This document shows positions 9,396 to 18,618 of a DNA stretch of 64,000 nt, in pieces. Each line of letters opens with the position of its first letter. Positions within the stretch are counted from its first letter, which is position 1. The position numbers and the translations under genes were made by a program. Below the pieces are notes generated by a model, which made no database searches, was not told where the DNA came from, and saw only the letters and a program-made list of their open reading frames with translations. This stretch comes from Kushneria phosphatilytica (lineage in GTDB: Bacteria; Pseudomonadota; Gammaproteobacteria; Pseudomonadales; Halomonadaceae), in assembly GCF_008247605.1 (NCBI RefSeq), contig NZ_CP043420.1:1860001-1924000 (forward strand), given 5' to 3'.

Positions 9396-10676
9396 TTAAA
9401 GTCTCAGATCCGTCACTGCCTTGGGCAACATATGCTTGAGATCATAGAGAATATGATTCTCTCTTCCCCAGTGACGGATTTGCTCAACTGACAACTCACG
9501 AAACGGGGTATGGGCTACCGCCATGATAATGGCGTCATAGGCGCCCTCTTCGGGCTGTTCGATGGGCAAAATGCCATACTCTCTGTCCGCATCCGCAGCG
9601 GTTGCCAGCGGATCATAGACTTCAACCGTCACATTGTATTCTCGCAGTTCGCTAATGATGTCAATGACACGCGTATTGCGCAGATCAGGGCAGTTCTCCT
9701 TGAAGGTTAGCCCCATGATCAGAATACGTGCGCTTTCGACATGAATGCGACGCTGCGTCATCTTCTTGACAAGCTGACTGGCTACGTAGGCTCCCATTCC
9801 ATCATTGATACGACGGCCTGCAAGAATCATGTCCGGATGATAGCCAGTCGCCTGAGCCTTGTGCGTCAGGTAGTAGGGATCGACACCAATGCAATGCCCG
9901 CCGACCAGTCCAGGGCGAAAAGGCAGAAAGTTCCATTTGGTCCCTGCCGCTTCCAGCACCTCTTCAGTATCAATACCCAGCCTGCTGAAGATCATGGCCA
10001 GTTCATTGATCAGCGCAATATTGATATCACGCTGAGTGTTTTCAATTACCTTGGCCGCCTCGGCAACACGAATCGAGCTGGCCCGCCAGGTACCCGCCTC
10101 AACGATCGAGCCATAGAGTGCATCTACAAAATCAGCCGCCTCAGGTGTTGAGCCGGCGGTTACTTTCGTAACTGATGTAATCCGATGAATTTTGTCACCC
10201 GGGTTGATGCGCTCAGGGCTGTAGCCTGCATAAAAGTCTTCATTGAATCGCAACCCTGACAAACGCTCGATCACGGGCATGCAATCTTCTTCGGTGGCTC
10301 CCGGATAGACCGTAGACTCATAGATCACGACTGCCCCACGATCGATCACGCGCCCTACCGTTGCGCTTGCGCCCAACAAGGGAGTCAGATCAGGACGCTT
10401 GTGCGCATCGATCGGTGTTGGAACGGTAACGATATAAACATCGCAACCTGTTAGCGCCGATTCGTCATCGGTAAACACCAGTCCCCGAGCTGCATGCAAA
10501 CGCTCGGACTCAACTTCCCTCGTATCATCCCGACCGGTACGCAGCGATGCTATACGCGCGGCATTGATATCAAATCCGATGACCCGATAGTGGCGTCCGA
10601 ACTCTACCGCCAAGGGCAATCCGACATAGCCCAACCCGATCACACCGATACGCAACTCGGGAGTCAATTCATGCAT
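9396..10676 (-). CDS. tviB: UDP-N-acetylhexosamine (GlcNAc/GalNAc) 6-dehydrogenase, TviB/WbpA type
   Basis: A 426-residue nucleotide-sugar dehydrogenase. The N-terminus [19 protein letters not shown] carries the NAD loop; the catalytic Cys is in [16 protein letters not shown] at about residue 262, and the C-terminus keeps [18 protein letters not shown]. This set belongs to the UDP-HexNAc branch (TviB, WbpA/WbpO), distinct from the UDP-glucose branch of the ugd gene at 4038-5399. The product would be UDP-GlcNAcA or UDP-GalNAcA for O-antigen, capsule or glycoprotein glycans. AGGAT precedes the ATG at good spacing. It lies just upstream of the DDD glycosyltransferase, suggesting one unit. The exact substrate is not settled by sequence. 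Confidence 0.88.
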   Translation of the reverse strand: MHELTPELRIGVIGLGYVGLPLAVEFGRHYRVIGFDINAARIASLRTGRDDTREVESERLHAARGLVFTDDESALTGCDVYIVTVPTPIDAHKRPDLTPLLGASATVGRVIDRGAVVIYESTVYPGATEEDCMPVIERLSGLRFNEDFYAGYSPERINPGDKIHRITSVTKVTAGSTPEAADFVDALYGSIVEAGTWRASSIRVAEAAKVIENTQRDINIALINELAMIFSRLGIDTEEVLEAAGTKWNFLPFRPGLVGGHCIGVDPYYLTHKAQATGYHPDMILAGRRINDGMGAYVASQLVKKMTQRRIHVESARILIMGLTFKENCPDLRNTRVIDIISELREYNVTVEVYDPLATAADADREYGILPIEQPEEGAYDAIIMAVAHTPFRELSVEQIRHWGRENHILYDLKHMLPKAVTDLRL

Positions 10677-10794
10677 GAAACAATCCTGATTTTTTCAAAT
10701 CCCGGGTGATGAAACTTCAACTCAGCGTAACATGCAATACTACCGTATCATTTCTGCTCTGACTTCAGCCCCTGGTGCCCCTTATCATAAAGAA

Positions 10795-10824
10795 AGCCGC
10801 GGATCGAAGGGCCGCGGCTCTTTT
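10795..10824 (-). terminator. Rho-independent terminator of the RND pump operon
   Basis: Perfect 8-bp stem agccgcgg/ccgcggct (10795-10802 with 10812-10819). Read on the minus strand it follows the permease stop by about 20 bases and runs into TTCTTTA. A T-run is also present on the plus side, so it may work both ways. Confidence 0.8.
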
Positions 10825-10844
10825 CAACAGCAGATACTCAGGGC

Positions 10845-13800
10845 TTAATGCTGATTCTGGTGAGTCTCCACACCGTTATCGCTGCTCTTACCAGGACTGC
10901 GACCCAGCTTTCGTCCCAACCATTCCGAAGCCTGGATGATCATGACATAAGTCGCCGGAACAAACAGACTCGCCAGTACGGTAATGGTGATCATACCGCC
11001 CACCACTGGTGTACCGATCTGGTGACGATTGGCCGCACCCGCGCCTTCTGCCAATGCCAGCGGTAACGTCCCCCCAATAAAGGCCAGCGAAGTCATGACG
11101 ATCGGCCGGAAACGCATCTCGGCGGCGCGCATGGCCGCATCGGTCACCGAAAGCCCTTCATGCTCGCGCTGTTGCTGGGCAAATTCCACGATCAGAATGG
11201 CATTCTTGGCTGCCAGCCCGACTACTGTCAGCAAGCCGATCTGCAGATAGACGCTGGTCCCCATGCCTCGTAACCATACGGCCATGATGGCCCCGACAAA
11301 GGCAAACGGCACTGCAGTCACCACGGCCAGTGGCAATGTCCATCGCTCGTATTGCGCCGCCAGGATCAGGAATACCATGATGATCCCGAAGGAGATGGCC
11401 AGCATGGCGGCATTACCCTGGCCGAGCTCCTGGTAGGCAACACCGGTCCACCCCATGCCATATTGCGAGCCAAGCTGCTTCGAGATCACCTCCTGCATGG
11501 CCTCGATCGCCTGACCGGAGCTATAGCCCGGGGCAGCACCCCCCTGGAAGCGGGCCGCAGGATAAACGTTATAGCGATCCACAATAGTGGGGGCATTGGT
11601 ACGGTGCAGTGTCACGAAGGTGGAAAGCGGAATACGCTCGCCATCACCACCTCGTACATAGACCTTGGAAAGATCCTCCGGTTTGCGGCGGAAACTGTCA
11701 TCCGACTGCAGATAAACCTGAAAATTACGACTGTTCTTCTGGAAGTAGTTGACGAAAGCGCTACCAAAGGTGCTGGACAGCGTAGTGTTGAGATCCGAGA
11801 TACTGACCCCGTAACTCTGGGCCTTCTGTTCATCCACTGTCGCCCTGTAGCTCGGCACCCCGGCATCCAGAGTGGTAAACACCTGAGACAGTTCCGGCCG
11901 CTTGCTCGCAGCCTGCATGACCTTGACCGAGGCCTGATAGAGCTCCTTGGGCGTATCGCCTCCAAAGGACTGGAGGTAGCCAGTGAAGCCCCCCGTGGTC
12001 GAGAGCCCCAGAATGGGCGGTAGATTGAACGCCATGATATTGCCGCCATCAACCTGACTACCCACCTGCTGCAGTTTGGCAATCATCTGATCGGCTGAAA
12101 TATCACGTTTGCCCCAGGGCTTGAGCGATACAAAGATAACCCCCTTGGCCGGATTGGCACCACTCGAGAGGAAGTCATAACCGGAAACTGCCGTCGCATA
12201 ATTAACAGCAGGATTTGCCATCATCTGCTTCGAGACCTTCTGCAGATACTCATCAGTACGTGCAACCGATGAGCCGGCTGGTAGTGAGGCAATACCCAGT
12301 ACCACACCCTGGTCGGTCGATGGCAGCAGGCTACCCGGCAAGCGGGAATAGACCAGCACCGAAATGACACAGACCGCAATCACACCCACCAGCGAGATCA
12401 GCAGGTGACGGATCAGGAAAGAGACACATTTCAAAAAGCCCCGTGTAATACGTGCAAAGCCACGATTGAACCAGTCAAAGGGCTTTTTGACGATGCGAAC
12501 AAACTTCGACTCCCTCAGATTCTCCTTGTGCTTGATGAAAATCGCACACATGGCCGGCGTAAAGGACAGCGCCACCAGCGCAGAGATAGAGACCGAAACC
12601 GCAATGGTAATCGCAAACTGACGATACATTTCGCCCGTCAGGCCGGAAAGGAAACCAACCGGCACAAACACGGAGGCCATGATCAGAGCAGTAGCGATAA
12701 CCGGGCCGGACACTTCTCGCATGGCTTCCAGAGAAGCCGACATGGGTGTCGCCTCGGGGTCATGCTCGAGAATGCGCTCAACGTTCTCGATCACCACGAT
12801 CGCATCATCCACCACGATCCCGATGGCCAGTATCATGCCGAATAGCGACAACAGGTTGATCGAAAAATCCAGCATATACATGCCGGCAAAGGTACCAACA
12901 ACTGATACCGGCACGACCGACATCGCCACCAGCGTCGAACGCCAGTTCTGCAGGAAGATGAAAATGATCGCTGCAACCAGAATCAGCGCTTCGATGAAAG
13001 TATGCTCGACAGACTCGATCGAAGCGTTGATGAACAGCGTCGTGTCATAAGGGATTGAATAATCGATCCCGGCCGGGAAGCGCTGCTTGAGCTCACGCAT
13101 CCGACTCTTGACTTCCTTCGCCACCTCCAACGCATTGGCACCCGGCTGGGTATAGATGGCAATCGGCGCCATCGGGTTATTATTCACCCGCCCCCGAACG
13201 GCATAGCTGGACGCACCCAGCTCAACCCGTGCCACATCACTCAAACGCAGTGACCCGCCATCCTGCTGAGTGCGCAATACGATATTGCGGAATTGATCAA
13301 CGCTGGTAAAACGCCCCTGGGTACTGATGGTGTAGGTATAAGCCGTAGGATCACGCTGTGGCGCTCCCCCCAGCTTGCCCGCTGAAACTACCGTGTTCTG
13401 CGACTGAATGGCACTGGAAATCTCGGCCGGCGTAATATCGTATTGAGCCATCTTGTCCGGGTTGAGCCAGACACGCATGGCAAATTCCTGATTCCCCAGG
13501 ACCTGCGACTGCCCCACGCCGGGGAGCATATTGAGTTCATCAATGATATTGAGATTGGCGTAGTTGTTCAGATACAGCGAATCATATTGATGATTGGGCG
13601 AATACAGACCAACGAACAGCAGTACGCTGTTGGACTGTTTCTCCACGGTCACGCCCTGATTCTGCACCTGCTGTGGCAGCTGTGACAGCGCTCGCTGCAC
13701 CCGGTTATTGACGTTGATCGTCGCCATATCCGGATCAGTGCCAATGTTGAAATACACGCTCATGTTCAACTGACCACTGTCGGAACTCGACGAGGTCAGG

Positions 13801-14036
13801 TAGATCATGTCCTGCGTACCGTTGATCTCTTCAGCCAATGGCGACGCCACGGTGTTGGAAACCGTTTCGGCATCGGCACCCGGGAAGGTCGCCATCACAC
13901 TGACCGTGGGCGGCACCACACTGGGGTATTGTTGAATCGGCAGCACCCGTACTGCCATCAACCCCATCAGGGTAATAATGATGGAAACGACCGTGGCGAA
14001 AATCGGCCGATGGATGAAAAAGCTTGCAAAATTCAT
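10845..14036 (-). CDS. acrB: RND multidrug efflux permease, AcrB/MexB (HAE1) type
   Basis: A 1063-residue inner-membrane proton/drug antiporter of the hydrophobe/amphiphile efflux RND family. It starts MNFASFFIHRPIFATVVSII, the first TM helix, has the paired aspartates of the proton relay in ILAIGIVVDDAIVVIENVE (about 410-411) and the partner lysine in GLAAKNAILIVEFA (about 943). The two large periplasmic loops (PQQVQNQGVTVEK and the second at 560-870) are complete, and length matches AcrB. It follows the adaptor gene by 18 bases. No outer-membrane channel gene follows, so a TolC-like protein encoded elsewhere must complete the pump. Confidence 0.93.
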   Translation of the reverse strand: MNFASFFIHRPIFATVVSIIITLMGLMAVRVLPIQQYPSVVPPTVSVMATFPGADAETVSNTVASPLAEEINGTQDMIYLTSSSSDSGQLNMSVYFNIGTDPDMATINVNNRVQRALSQLPQQVQNQGVTVEKQSNSVLLFVGLYSPNHQYDSLYLNNYANLNIIDELNMLPGVGQSQVLGNQEFAMRVWLNPDKMAQYDITPAEISSAIQSQNTVVSAGKLGGAPQRDPTAYTYTISTQGRFTSVDQFRNIVLRTQQDGGSLRLSDVARVELGASSYAVRGRVNNNPMAPIAIYTQPGANALEVAKEVKSRMRELKQRFPAGIDYSIPYDTTLFINASIESVEHTFIEALILVAAIIFIFLQNWRSTLVAMSVVPVSVVGTFAGMYMLDFSINLLSLFGMILAIGIVVDDAIVVIENVERILEHDPEATPMSASLEAMREVSGPVIATALIMASVFVPVGFLSGLTGEMYRQFAITIAVSVSISALVALSFTPAMCAIFIKHKENLRESKFVRIVKKPFDWFNRGFARITRGFLKCVSFLIRHLLISLVGVIAVCVISVLVYSRLPGSLLPSTDQGVVLGIASLPAGSSVARTDEYLQKVSKQMMANPAVNYATAVSGYDFLSSGANPAKGVIFVSLKPWGKRDISADQMIAKLQQVGSQVDGGNIMAFNLPPILGLSTTGGFTGYLQSFGGDTPKELYQASVKVMQAASKRPELSQVFTTLDAGVPSYRATVDEQKAQSYGVSISDLNTTLSSTFGSAFVNYFQKNSRNFQVYLQSDDSFRRKPEDLSKVYVRGGDGERIPLSTFVTLHRTNAPTIVDRYNVYPAARFQGGAAPGYSSGQAIEAMQEVISKQLGSQYGMGWTGVAYQELGQGNAAMLAISFGIIMVFLILAAQYERWTLPLAVVTAVPFAFVGAIMAVWLRGMGTSVYLQIGLLTVVGLAAKNAILIVEFAQQQREHEGLSVTDAAMRAAEMRFRPIVMTSLAFIGGTLPLALAEGAGAANRHQIGTPVVGGMITITVLASLFVPATYVMIIQASEWLGRKLGRSPGKSSDNGVETHQNQH

Positions 14037-14054
14037 TCGGCTGCCCCGTTGTGG

Positions 14055-15383
14055 TTACTCACCGCCACTTTCACCTGTACTGGAATTGGCGCTGCTACCA
14101 CCCTGTTTCGCCTGCTGTGACTGATCCGATTCCCGCTGCTCGGTCACACCTGTATTACCGGTGCCCTGTTTGGGCTCACGCTCATGACGCAACGGATGGC
14201 CCGAGGGATTGGTCGGCTGCTCGGAGCTGCCCTGATACGGCTGTGGGTCTACCTTTTGGCCGACACTGACACTACCAATGCTGCCCGCCACGATACGCTC
14301 GCCGGCCTTGAGCCCCTCGGTAATGATGGTCCGAGATCCTGCCTGCTCTCCCAGTGAGACAAAACGGCTCTGAATCACGTTGTCATCATTGAGCACATAA
14401 AGCTGCGGCCCCTTGAGGCCTTCGGTGACAGCCACATTGGGTACAGCCAGCACATGAAAGCGTTTGAGGTTTTGAAGTTCGATACGAACGAACTGACCCG
14501 GAAGAAAAAGGTGATCGGGGTTCTTGAAGATGGCCCTGGCCTGCACAGTACTGGTGGACTCATCGACCCGGGAGCCGAGGAAATCGATTTTCCCCTTCAG
14601 GGTATTGGCCGTCGTGTCCTGCTGATTGGCATAAGGAAACTTGAGCGTTGCCGTCACCTCAGGCGCATCCTGCATCTGCCGCTGACGGCGCAATGCGAAC
14701 GCATCCTCCTGAGGCAGAGAGAAACGCACTTCCAAGGGATCCAGCGGTGTGACAGTGGCCAGCTCGGTATTCTGTGTCACGTAGTTGCCCACGTTGACCT
14801 CATTGAGACTCACCATGCCACTCACAGGTGATTTTACCGTGGTGTAATCAAGATCGATTCTGGCGCTTTCGAGTGCTGCTTTCGCCTGAGCAACGGAGGC
14901 CTGAGCTGTCTGCAGGGTATTCAGCGCCGTATCACGCTGTTGCTGACTGATGGCACCACGAGAATAAAGCCGCTTGTAGCGAGCCCAGTTGCGCTGCGCT
15001 TCTTCCAGATCGGCACGTGCGCTTTGCAGATCAGCCTCACGCTGATCCACCGTCGCCTGATAGGGAGGCTGCTCGATGGTAAACAGCTTCTGACCCTTTT
15101 GAACCATCTCCCCGGGCTGGTAGTGCTTCTTCTCCAGTACACCGGCGACCCGGGCCACGATATCCGCTGACAGATCACTACGGATCATCGCCGGATATTC
15201 CATGTCGAGTTCCAGATCGCGGGATTGAACCGTCATGACAGCAACCTTGCGTGGGGGTTGCTCCCCGCCACCCTTCTGACTTTGCTGTTGATCTTCATCG
15301 CTACCGCCGCAGGCGGCCAACAACAAGGCCATGACTCCGATGAGCCCCCATTGCGGGGCCCGACTGGCAAACATCCGGATCAT
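14055..15383 (-). CDS. acrA: RND efflux periplasmic adaptor lipoprotein, AcrA/MexA type
   Basis: A 442-residue membrane fusion protein that links the RND permease to an outer-membrane channel. The N-terminus carries a lipoprotein signal ending in the lipobox LLLAAC, acylated Cys about residue 25. A biotinyl-lipoyl-like half is seen at VAGVLEKKHYQPGEMVQKGQ, an alpha-hairpin (QREADLQSARADLEEAQRNW), the second lipoyl half TTVKSPVSGMVSLNEVNVG, and a beta-barrel. The C-terminal 60 residues are Gln/Ser/Gly-rich and likely disordered. The frame is open to 15488, but the operator at 15426-15449 lies inside that extension. I therefore place the start at ATG 15383; a GTG at 15395 with AGGA 5 bases upstream is also good. 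Confidence 0.88.
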   Translation of the reverse strand: MIRMFASRAPQWGLIGVMALLLAACGGSDEDQQQSQKGGGEQPPRKVAVMTVQSRDLELDMEYPAMIRSDLSADIVARVAGVLEKKHYQPGEMVQKGQKLFTIEQPPYQATVDQREADLQSARADLEEAQRNWARYKRLYSRGAISQQQRDTALNTLQTAQASVAQAKAALESARIDLDYTTVKSPVSGMVSLNEVNVGNYVTQNTELATVTPLDPLEVRFSLPQEDAFALRRQRQMQDAPEVTATLKFPYANQQDTTANTLKGKIDFLGSRVDESTSTVQARAIFKNPDHLFLPGQFVRIELQNLKRFHVLAVPNVAVTEGLKGPQLYVLNDDNVIQSRFVSLGEQAGSRTIITEGLKAGERIVAGSIGSVSVGQKVDPQPYQGSSEQPTNPSGHPLRHEREPKQGTGNTGVTEQRESDQSQQAKQGGSSANSSTGESGGE

Positions 15384-15425
15384 TGGAATATCCACGATTG
15401 TCCTGATTTTCGATACATGGAATTT

Positions 15426-15449
15426 TAGATGCATTCCTGTATGTATGTA
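15426..15449 (-). promoter_or_regulatory. AcrR/TetR-type operator upstream of the RND pump
   Basis: On the minus strand the 24 bases begin TACATACAT and end AATGCATCTA. This is the same length and layout as the Escherichia coli AcrR operator as I recall it (TACATACAT, 5-base centre, AATGTATGTA) and agrees at about 18 of 24 positions. It sits 31-43 bases upstream of the likely adaptor starts, where a repressor would block the promoter. No TetR-family gene is in the window, so the repressor would be encoded elsewhere. Confidence 0.6.
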
Positions 15450-15581
15450 AACGAACCCTGTCGGGTAGCCTACGAAGAGCACCAGCATAGCCCGTGCATC
15501 CGGTTTCGGATAGCACAGTGGCCGCTCAAATGATCATGACACCCGTCTCGGCACCCTGAATTTTCGGAAAATCAATATAAA

Positions 15582-15618
15582 GAAAGGTGCCCGATCCATA
15601 AGAATCGGGCACCTTTCT
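15582..15618 (-). terminator. Strong hairpin terminator after the AraC/Rob-like regulator
   Basis: A 14-bp stem gaaaggtgcccgat/atcgggcacctttc with a short loop follows the regulator's stop codon by about 20 bases on the minus strand, with TTTC runs on both sides. It insulates the regulator from the efflux operon downstream. Confidence 0.85.
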
Positions 15619-15638
15619 TCACCACGTCAGACGTCTGC

Positions 15639-16463
15639 TTATTCGACAGGCACCAGCAATTCCATACTGCTCAGGCCAGCATCGCGCCGCCCTTCCCGAT
15701 AGAGCACACGACTATGATCTACCCGCACCTGCTCATCATTCATCATCGCCCAGTTCAGCGCCATGTGCTGAAATGAGGATTCATAATCCTTCCAGCTGGC
15801 AAGCTGTGTGCTCATGCAGCGCCCTGCCGGAACAGTGACCCAGCGCAATGGCAGTGGCGGATGCCAGGTTTCGCGTCGAGCCATGCGATAACCGATGTCC
15901 TTGCGAACCCGATGCGCCGGGGTCACGCGGGGATCATCATATAAAAAGCAGACTGATTCGAGTATCGATTCCTTGGCACGCTGAGGGCAGAGCGTCAGCA
16001 GATGTTGGCGAAGACTCTCCTCACTCAGGCCACTGTCGCCAAAATCCCGAATAACCAGATAATACTCTTCTTCATTTTCACGCATTTCTACATGCGGTGT
16101 AGCATCAGGTACCCGAGGCAGAGTGCTCAGTGTATTACGCATCTGCTCGCGGTAGGCACGCGGCGAAAGGTCGAAGTGACGGCGAAAAACCCGGCTGAAG
16201 GCGGCATGATCCTGATAGCCACACTCAAGTGCTACTTCCATGATCGACTTGCGCGTATAAATGAGCAGCATGGCTGCCCGATCAAGGCGGATCGTCGCAT
16301 GGTAATCCGTCGGCGTCACACCGAAGGACTGTTTGAACTTGCGCCGCAAATGTGAGGTGGACAGCCCTACCTGGCGCGCCACCATGGTCATGGGCATCAG
16401 TTCATTGGTGTGCTCATGCAGAATGACTTCTGTCGCGGCAACGTCGAATTCTCTGCAATCCAT
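15639..16463 (-). CDS. AraC-family regulator with C-terminal GyrI-like effector domain (Rob-like)
   Basis: A 274-residue transcription factor. The DNA-binding domain is at the N-terminus (about residues 5-105), with two helix-turn-helix units: MVARQVGLSTSHLRRKFKQS and IMEVALECGYQDHAAFSRVF, ending in the AraC signature FDLSPRAYREQ. The remaining 165 residues look like a GyrI-like small-molecule binding domain (WVTVPAGRCMSTQLAS). This order is that of Rob, which activates acrAB and other stress genes in enterics. The start at ATG 16463 is chosen for the GGGA site 6 bases before it; ATG 16475 and TTG 16496 are in frame. Its position beside an AcrAB-type pump supports a role in efflux or stress control. 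Confidence 0.82.
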   Translation of the reverse strand: MDCREFDVAATEVILHEHTNELMPMTMVARQVGLSTSHLRRKFKQSFGVTPTDYHATIRLDRAAMLLIYTRKSIMEVALECGYQDHAAFSRVFRRHFDLSPRAYREQMRNTLSTLPRVPDATPHVEMRENEEEYYLVIRDFGDSGLSEESLRQHLLTLCPQRAKESILESVCFLYDDPRVTPAHRVRKDIGYRMARRETWHPPLPLRWVTVPAGRCMSTQLASWKDYESSFQHMALNWAMMNDEQVRVDHSRVLYREGRRDAGLSSMELLVPVE

Positions 16464-17187
16464 ATCGTATCCCATCCCATAGGCGATATAAGTCAATTGC
16501 TGGCGTTTTGTACGCCTCTCATTATCCTGTTCTCATTTCGGCCTGTTTGACCGTTGAACGACATGTTCCATCAGGTCGTCTTTTATGAGAATCAGGCAAG
16601 TCAATACAAAAGATGATGTTGGTATGGATCTTTATATCCTCGCTCACCATCTCTTGATGACCCAAAGGGTGATTGAATCACCAGCCAGGCAATCCTTTTT
16701 TTATTATTTCCATCTGTAATGATCGCCAGACAGGTTGCAGATTAATTTATGCCAGCAACAAGTAAAGTATGAAAATTACGAAGACTATAAAATTGACCCT
16801 TTATGTTAATCGGCCACCCGTCCATTTCTCATTACTCGAAGGCATATCAACTAATCCAACACCGCCGGTTTTGCGACAAAAGGATTAGTTATTCCGATCA
16901 GAAAAGTACCAAAAAAATAGCACTATCATCATTTACCATTGTTTTTGAAGGTTTTTCCTACTGAAACACAACGTTTCACAATCAAGCGTCAGCGTTACTC
17001 TCGGTAGTGTATTGGACTGGTATCAGTCAGCCTTGCTTTTTTGCTCCGCTGTCTTTCTTTCCAAGGCTGTGGCCGGATGTCGCTATCCTGCGACAATTGG
17101 AACAATTTGTTATTCATTGAAAGCTGATATCGGTGAAAAGAGGTTTTGGCTGAAATCGATATTTAAGATTGCGGTAAGTTTGTGCAA
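16464..17187. other. Gene-poor AT-rich stretch
   Basis: About 720 bases between the Rob-like regulator and the fliA terminator. The regulator's promoter must lie at its left end. The rest is AT-rich with runs such as ttttttttatt (16696 region) and shows no convincing gene, RNA or repeat. A 44-codon ORF at 16585-16719 has no good support. Confidence 0.5.
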
Positions 17188-17215
17188 TAAAAAAACCCGG
17201 ACACCAGGTCCGGGT
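17188..17215 (-). terminator. Rho-independent terminator of fliA
   Basis: Stem acccgga/tccgggt (17195-17201 with 17209-17215). On the minus strand it is followed by eight T residues, a textbook terminator about 105 bases past the fliA stop codon. Confidence 0.85.
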
Positions 17216-17321
17216 AGCATATTGACAACAGTTTGAAGCCCTGTGTTTATCGTGATATCGGCTTTATTTTCATGAGGCATTGGGCATATGCGTGCTGCCA
17301 CAAATACAGGTTTTCCTTGCT

Positions 17322-18041
17322 TTAATCATCGTCTTCATGAGATAGCGCCACACGAAGTCGCGCTACAGCCTGGCCGTGTAACTGACAAACGCGGGACTCA
17401 CTGACACCCATGACAGCGCCAATTTCCTTGAGATTAAGCTCTTCCTGATAATAAAGCGCCAGCAACAGCCGTTCACGCTCAGGGAGCTTATCAATTGCTG
17501 CCATGAGCTGCTCGCGCTGAGCATGAGCAAGCCATTGATCATGTGGCGTATCCGGACGCTCAACACTATGGTCAACGTGTGAGGCTTCAGACTCATCCGT
17601 GCTGACATCTTCGTAAGGCATGAGGAAACCGTTATTCACATCAGTCAGCGTCTGATGATACTCATCCAGAGAAATATCCAGTTCAGCGGCAATTTCACGC
17701 TCACTGGGCGCTCGACCATTCTGCTGTTCGAGTCGCCATACCACTCGATCAATATCACGGGATACCCGGCGTACGCTGCGCGGCAGCCAGTCGCGGGAGC
17801 GCAACTCGTCGATCATGGCCCCTCTTACACGTTGCGAAGCATAGGTGGTAAAGGTTGCACCCTGACCGGCATCGAAACGATTGAAGGCATCCAGCAAACC
17901 GACCAATCCAGCCTGAATCAGATCATCGAGATCCACACAGGCCGGCAATCGAACCTGCATGGATAACGCCTGACGCCGGACCATCGGCATGTACTGATCC
18001 ATCAGCTGTGAGTGATCGATTCTACCCTGAGCCGTATACAT
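17322..18041 (-). CDS. fliA: Flagellar sigma factor sigma-28 (FliA)
   Basis: A 239-residue sigma-70-family factor directing RNA polymerase to late flagellar and chemotaxis promoters. Region 2 is seen as DLDDLIQAGLVGLLDAFNRF (about 38-57) and TTYASQRVRGAMIDELRSRD, region 3 as GRAPSEREIAAELDISLDEY, and region 4 helix-turn-helix as LNLKEIGAVMGVSESRVCQL near the C-terminus. Length is normal for FliA. It is divergent from the flagellins whose promoters it should read, and its inhibitor FlgM is encoded at 51874-52149. No fliZ follows, unlike in enterics. Confidence 0.95.
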   Translation of the reverse strand: MYTAQGRIDHSQLMDQYMPMVRRQALSMQVRLPACVDLDDLIQAGLVGLLDAFNRFDAGQGATFTTYASQRVRGAMIDELRSRDWLPRSVRRVSRDIDRVVWRLEQQNGRAPSEREIAAELDISLDEYHQTLTDVNNGFLMPYEDVSTDESEASHVDHSVERPDTPHDQWLAHAQREQLMAAIDKLPERERLLLALYYQEELNLKEIGAVMGVSESRVCQLHGQAVARLRVALSHEDDD

Positions 18042-18225
18042 GCGCGTGGCATCCCCTGGTCTCTACACGGTTGTGCGCCCATGCGCCTGATGCGCGCAGC
18101 GCTGATGGAGAGCATTATGCGCGTTGCCTTACACTTCGAAACAATAAACAGGCCATGAATGCACGGCCTTCTTTGGCAATAGCCATACTGCCCCCCTACC
18201 GCCGCCCTTCTCCCCAAGGTCTTTT

Positions 18226-18248
18226 GCAGGAGCGACTTCAGTCGCGAT
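18226..18248 (+). repeat. REP-like 23-bp repeat, copy 1
   Basis: Sequence gcaggagcgacttcagtcgc followed by gat. The core GGAGCGACTTCAGTCGCGA contains the small inverted repeat GCGACT-T-CAGTCGC. It is found in at least seven places in this window, always between genes. Confidence 0.75.
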
Positions 18249-18277
18249 CATCCGACCACCCAACCTCCCTAATTGGC

Positions 18278-18346
18278 GTAGGAGCGACTTCAGTCGCGAT
18301 TGATCTACCATGCAAGCAACCCCATCGCGACTGAAGTCGCTCCTAC
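18278..18346. repeat. REP-like repeat pair, copies 2 and 3 in opposite orientation
   Basis: Copy 2 (18278-18300) reads gtaggagcgacttcagtcgc plus gat; copy 3 (18324-18346) is its exact reverse complement. Such facing pairs are typical of REPIN-type mobile hairpins, which depend on a RAYT transposase encoded elsewhere. The rest of 18042-18511, between fliA and the flagellin promoter, shows no gene. Confidence 0.75.
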
Positions 18347-18511
18347 AAGAACCTCAATAACCTGCCCCACCTCGATCACCCTCCTGTCATATGACGATTC
18401 GAGGAAATTTATCGCCTTTCCCTAAAGCCGCGCTCAAAGGTGACGTTAATCCCCTTGCCAACGCAGAGCAGGCGCTAAGCTCCAAACCCGGAATAAAATT
18501 TCGGGCTGCGC

Positions 18512-18538
18512 TAAAGAAAAGTCGGGATAACCCGATAA
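18512..18538 (+). promoter_or_regulatory. Sigma-28 promoter of flagellin gene 1
   Basis: TAAAGAAA (18512-18519), an 11-base spacer, then CCCGATAA (18531-18538). The sigma-28 consensus is TAAAGTTT, 11 bases, GCCGATAA. It lies 80 bases before the flagellin start, leaving a leader that contains a small cggca/tgccg hairpin and is shared with the second flagellin. Confidence 0.88.
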
Positions 18539-18618
18539 CTGAATCAGGCGGCAGGCAGTGCCGCGAATACCGGCGAAATACGCCGCTTCCTTTTGAAACG
18601 CAATAGGGAATCGCAACC

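Noticed and set aside
15384..15488. N-terminal extension of the RND adaptor
   Set aside because: It would place about 35 residues before the lipoprotein signal and covers the AcrR-like operator.
16585..16719. 44-codon ORF starting MRIRQVNTKD
   Set aside because: Only a weak AGG upstream, no domain, and it runs through a poly-T stretch; chance ORF is more likely.
17012..17236. 74-codon ORF between the AraC regulator and fliA
   Set aside because: It runs through the fliA terminator hairpin, has no ribosome site and no recognisable feature.
18226..18346. Possible CRISPR-like repeats
   Set aside because: Units are palindromic, in both orientations and with irregular spacing; they fit REP elements, and no cas genes are near.
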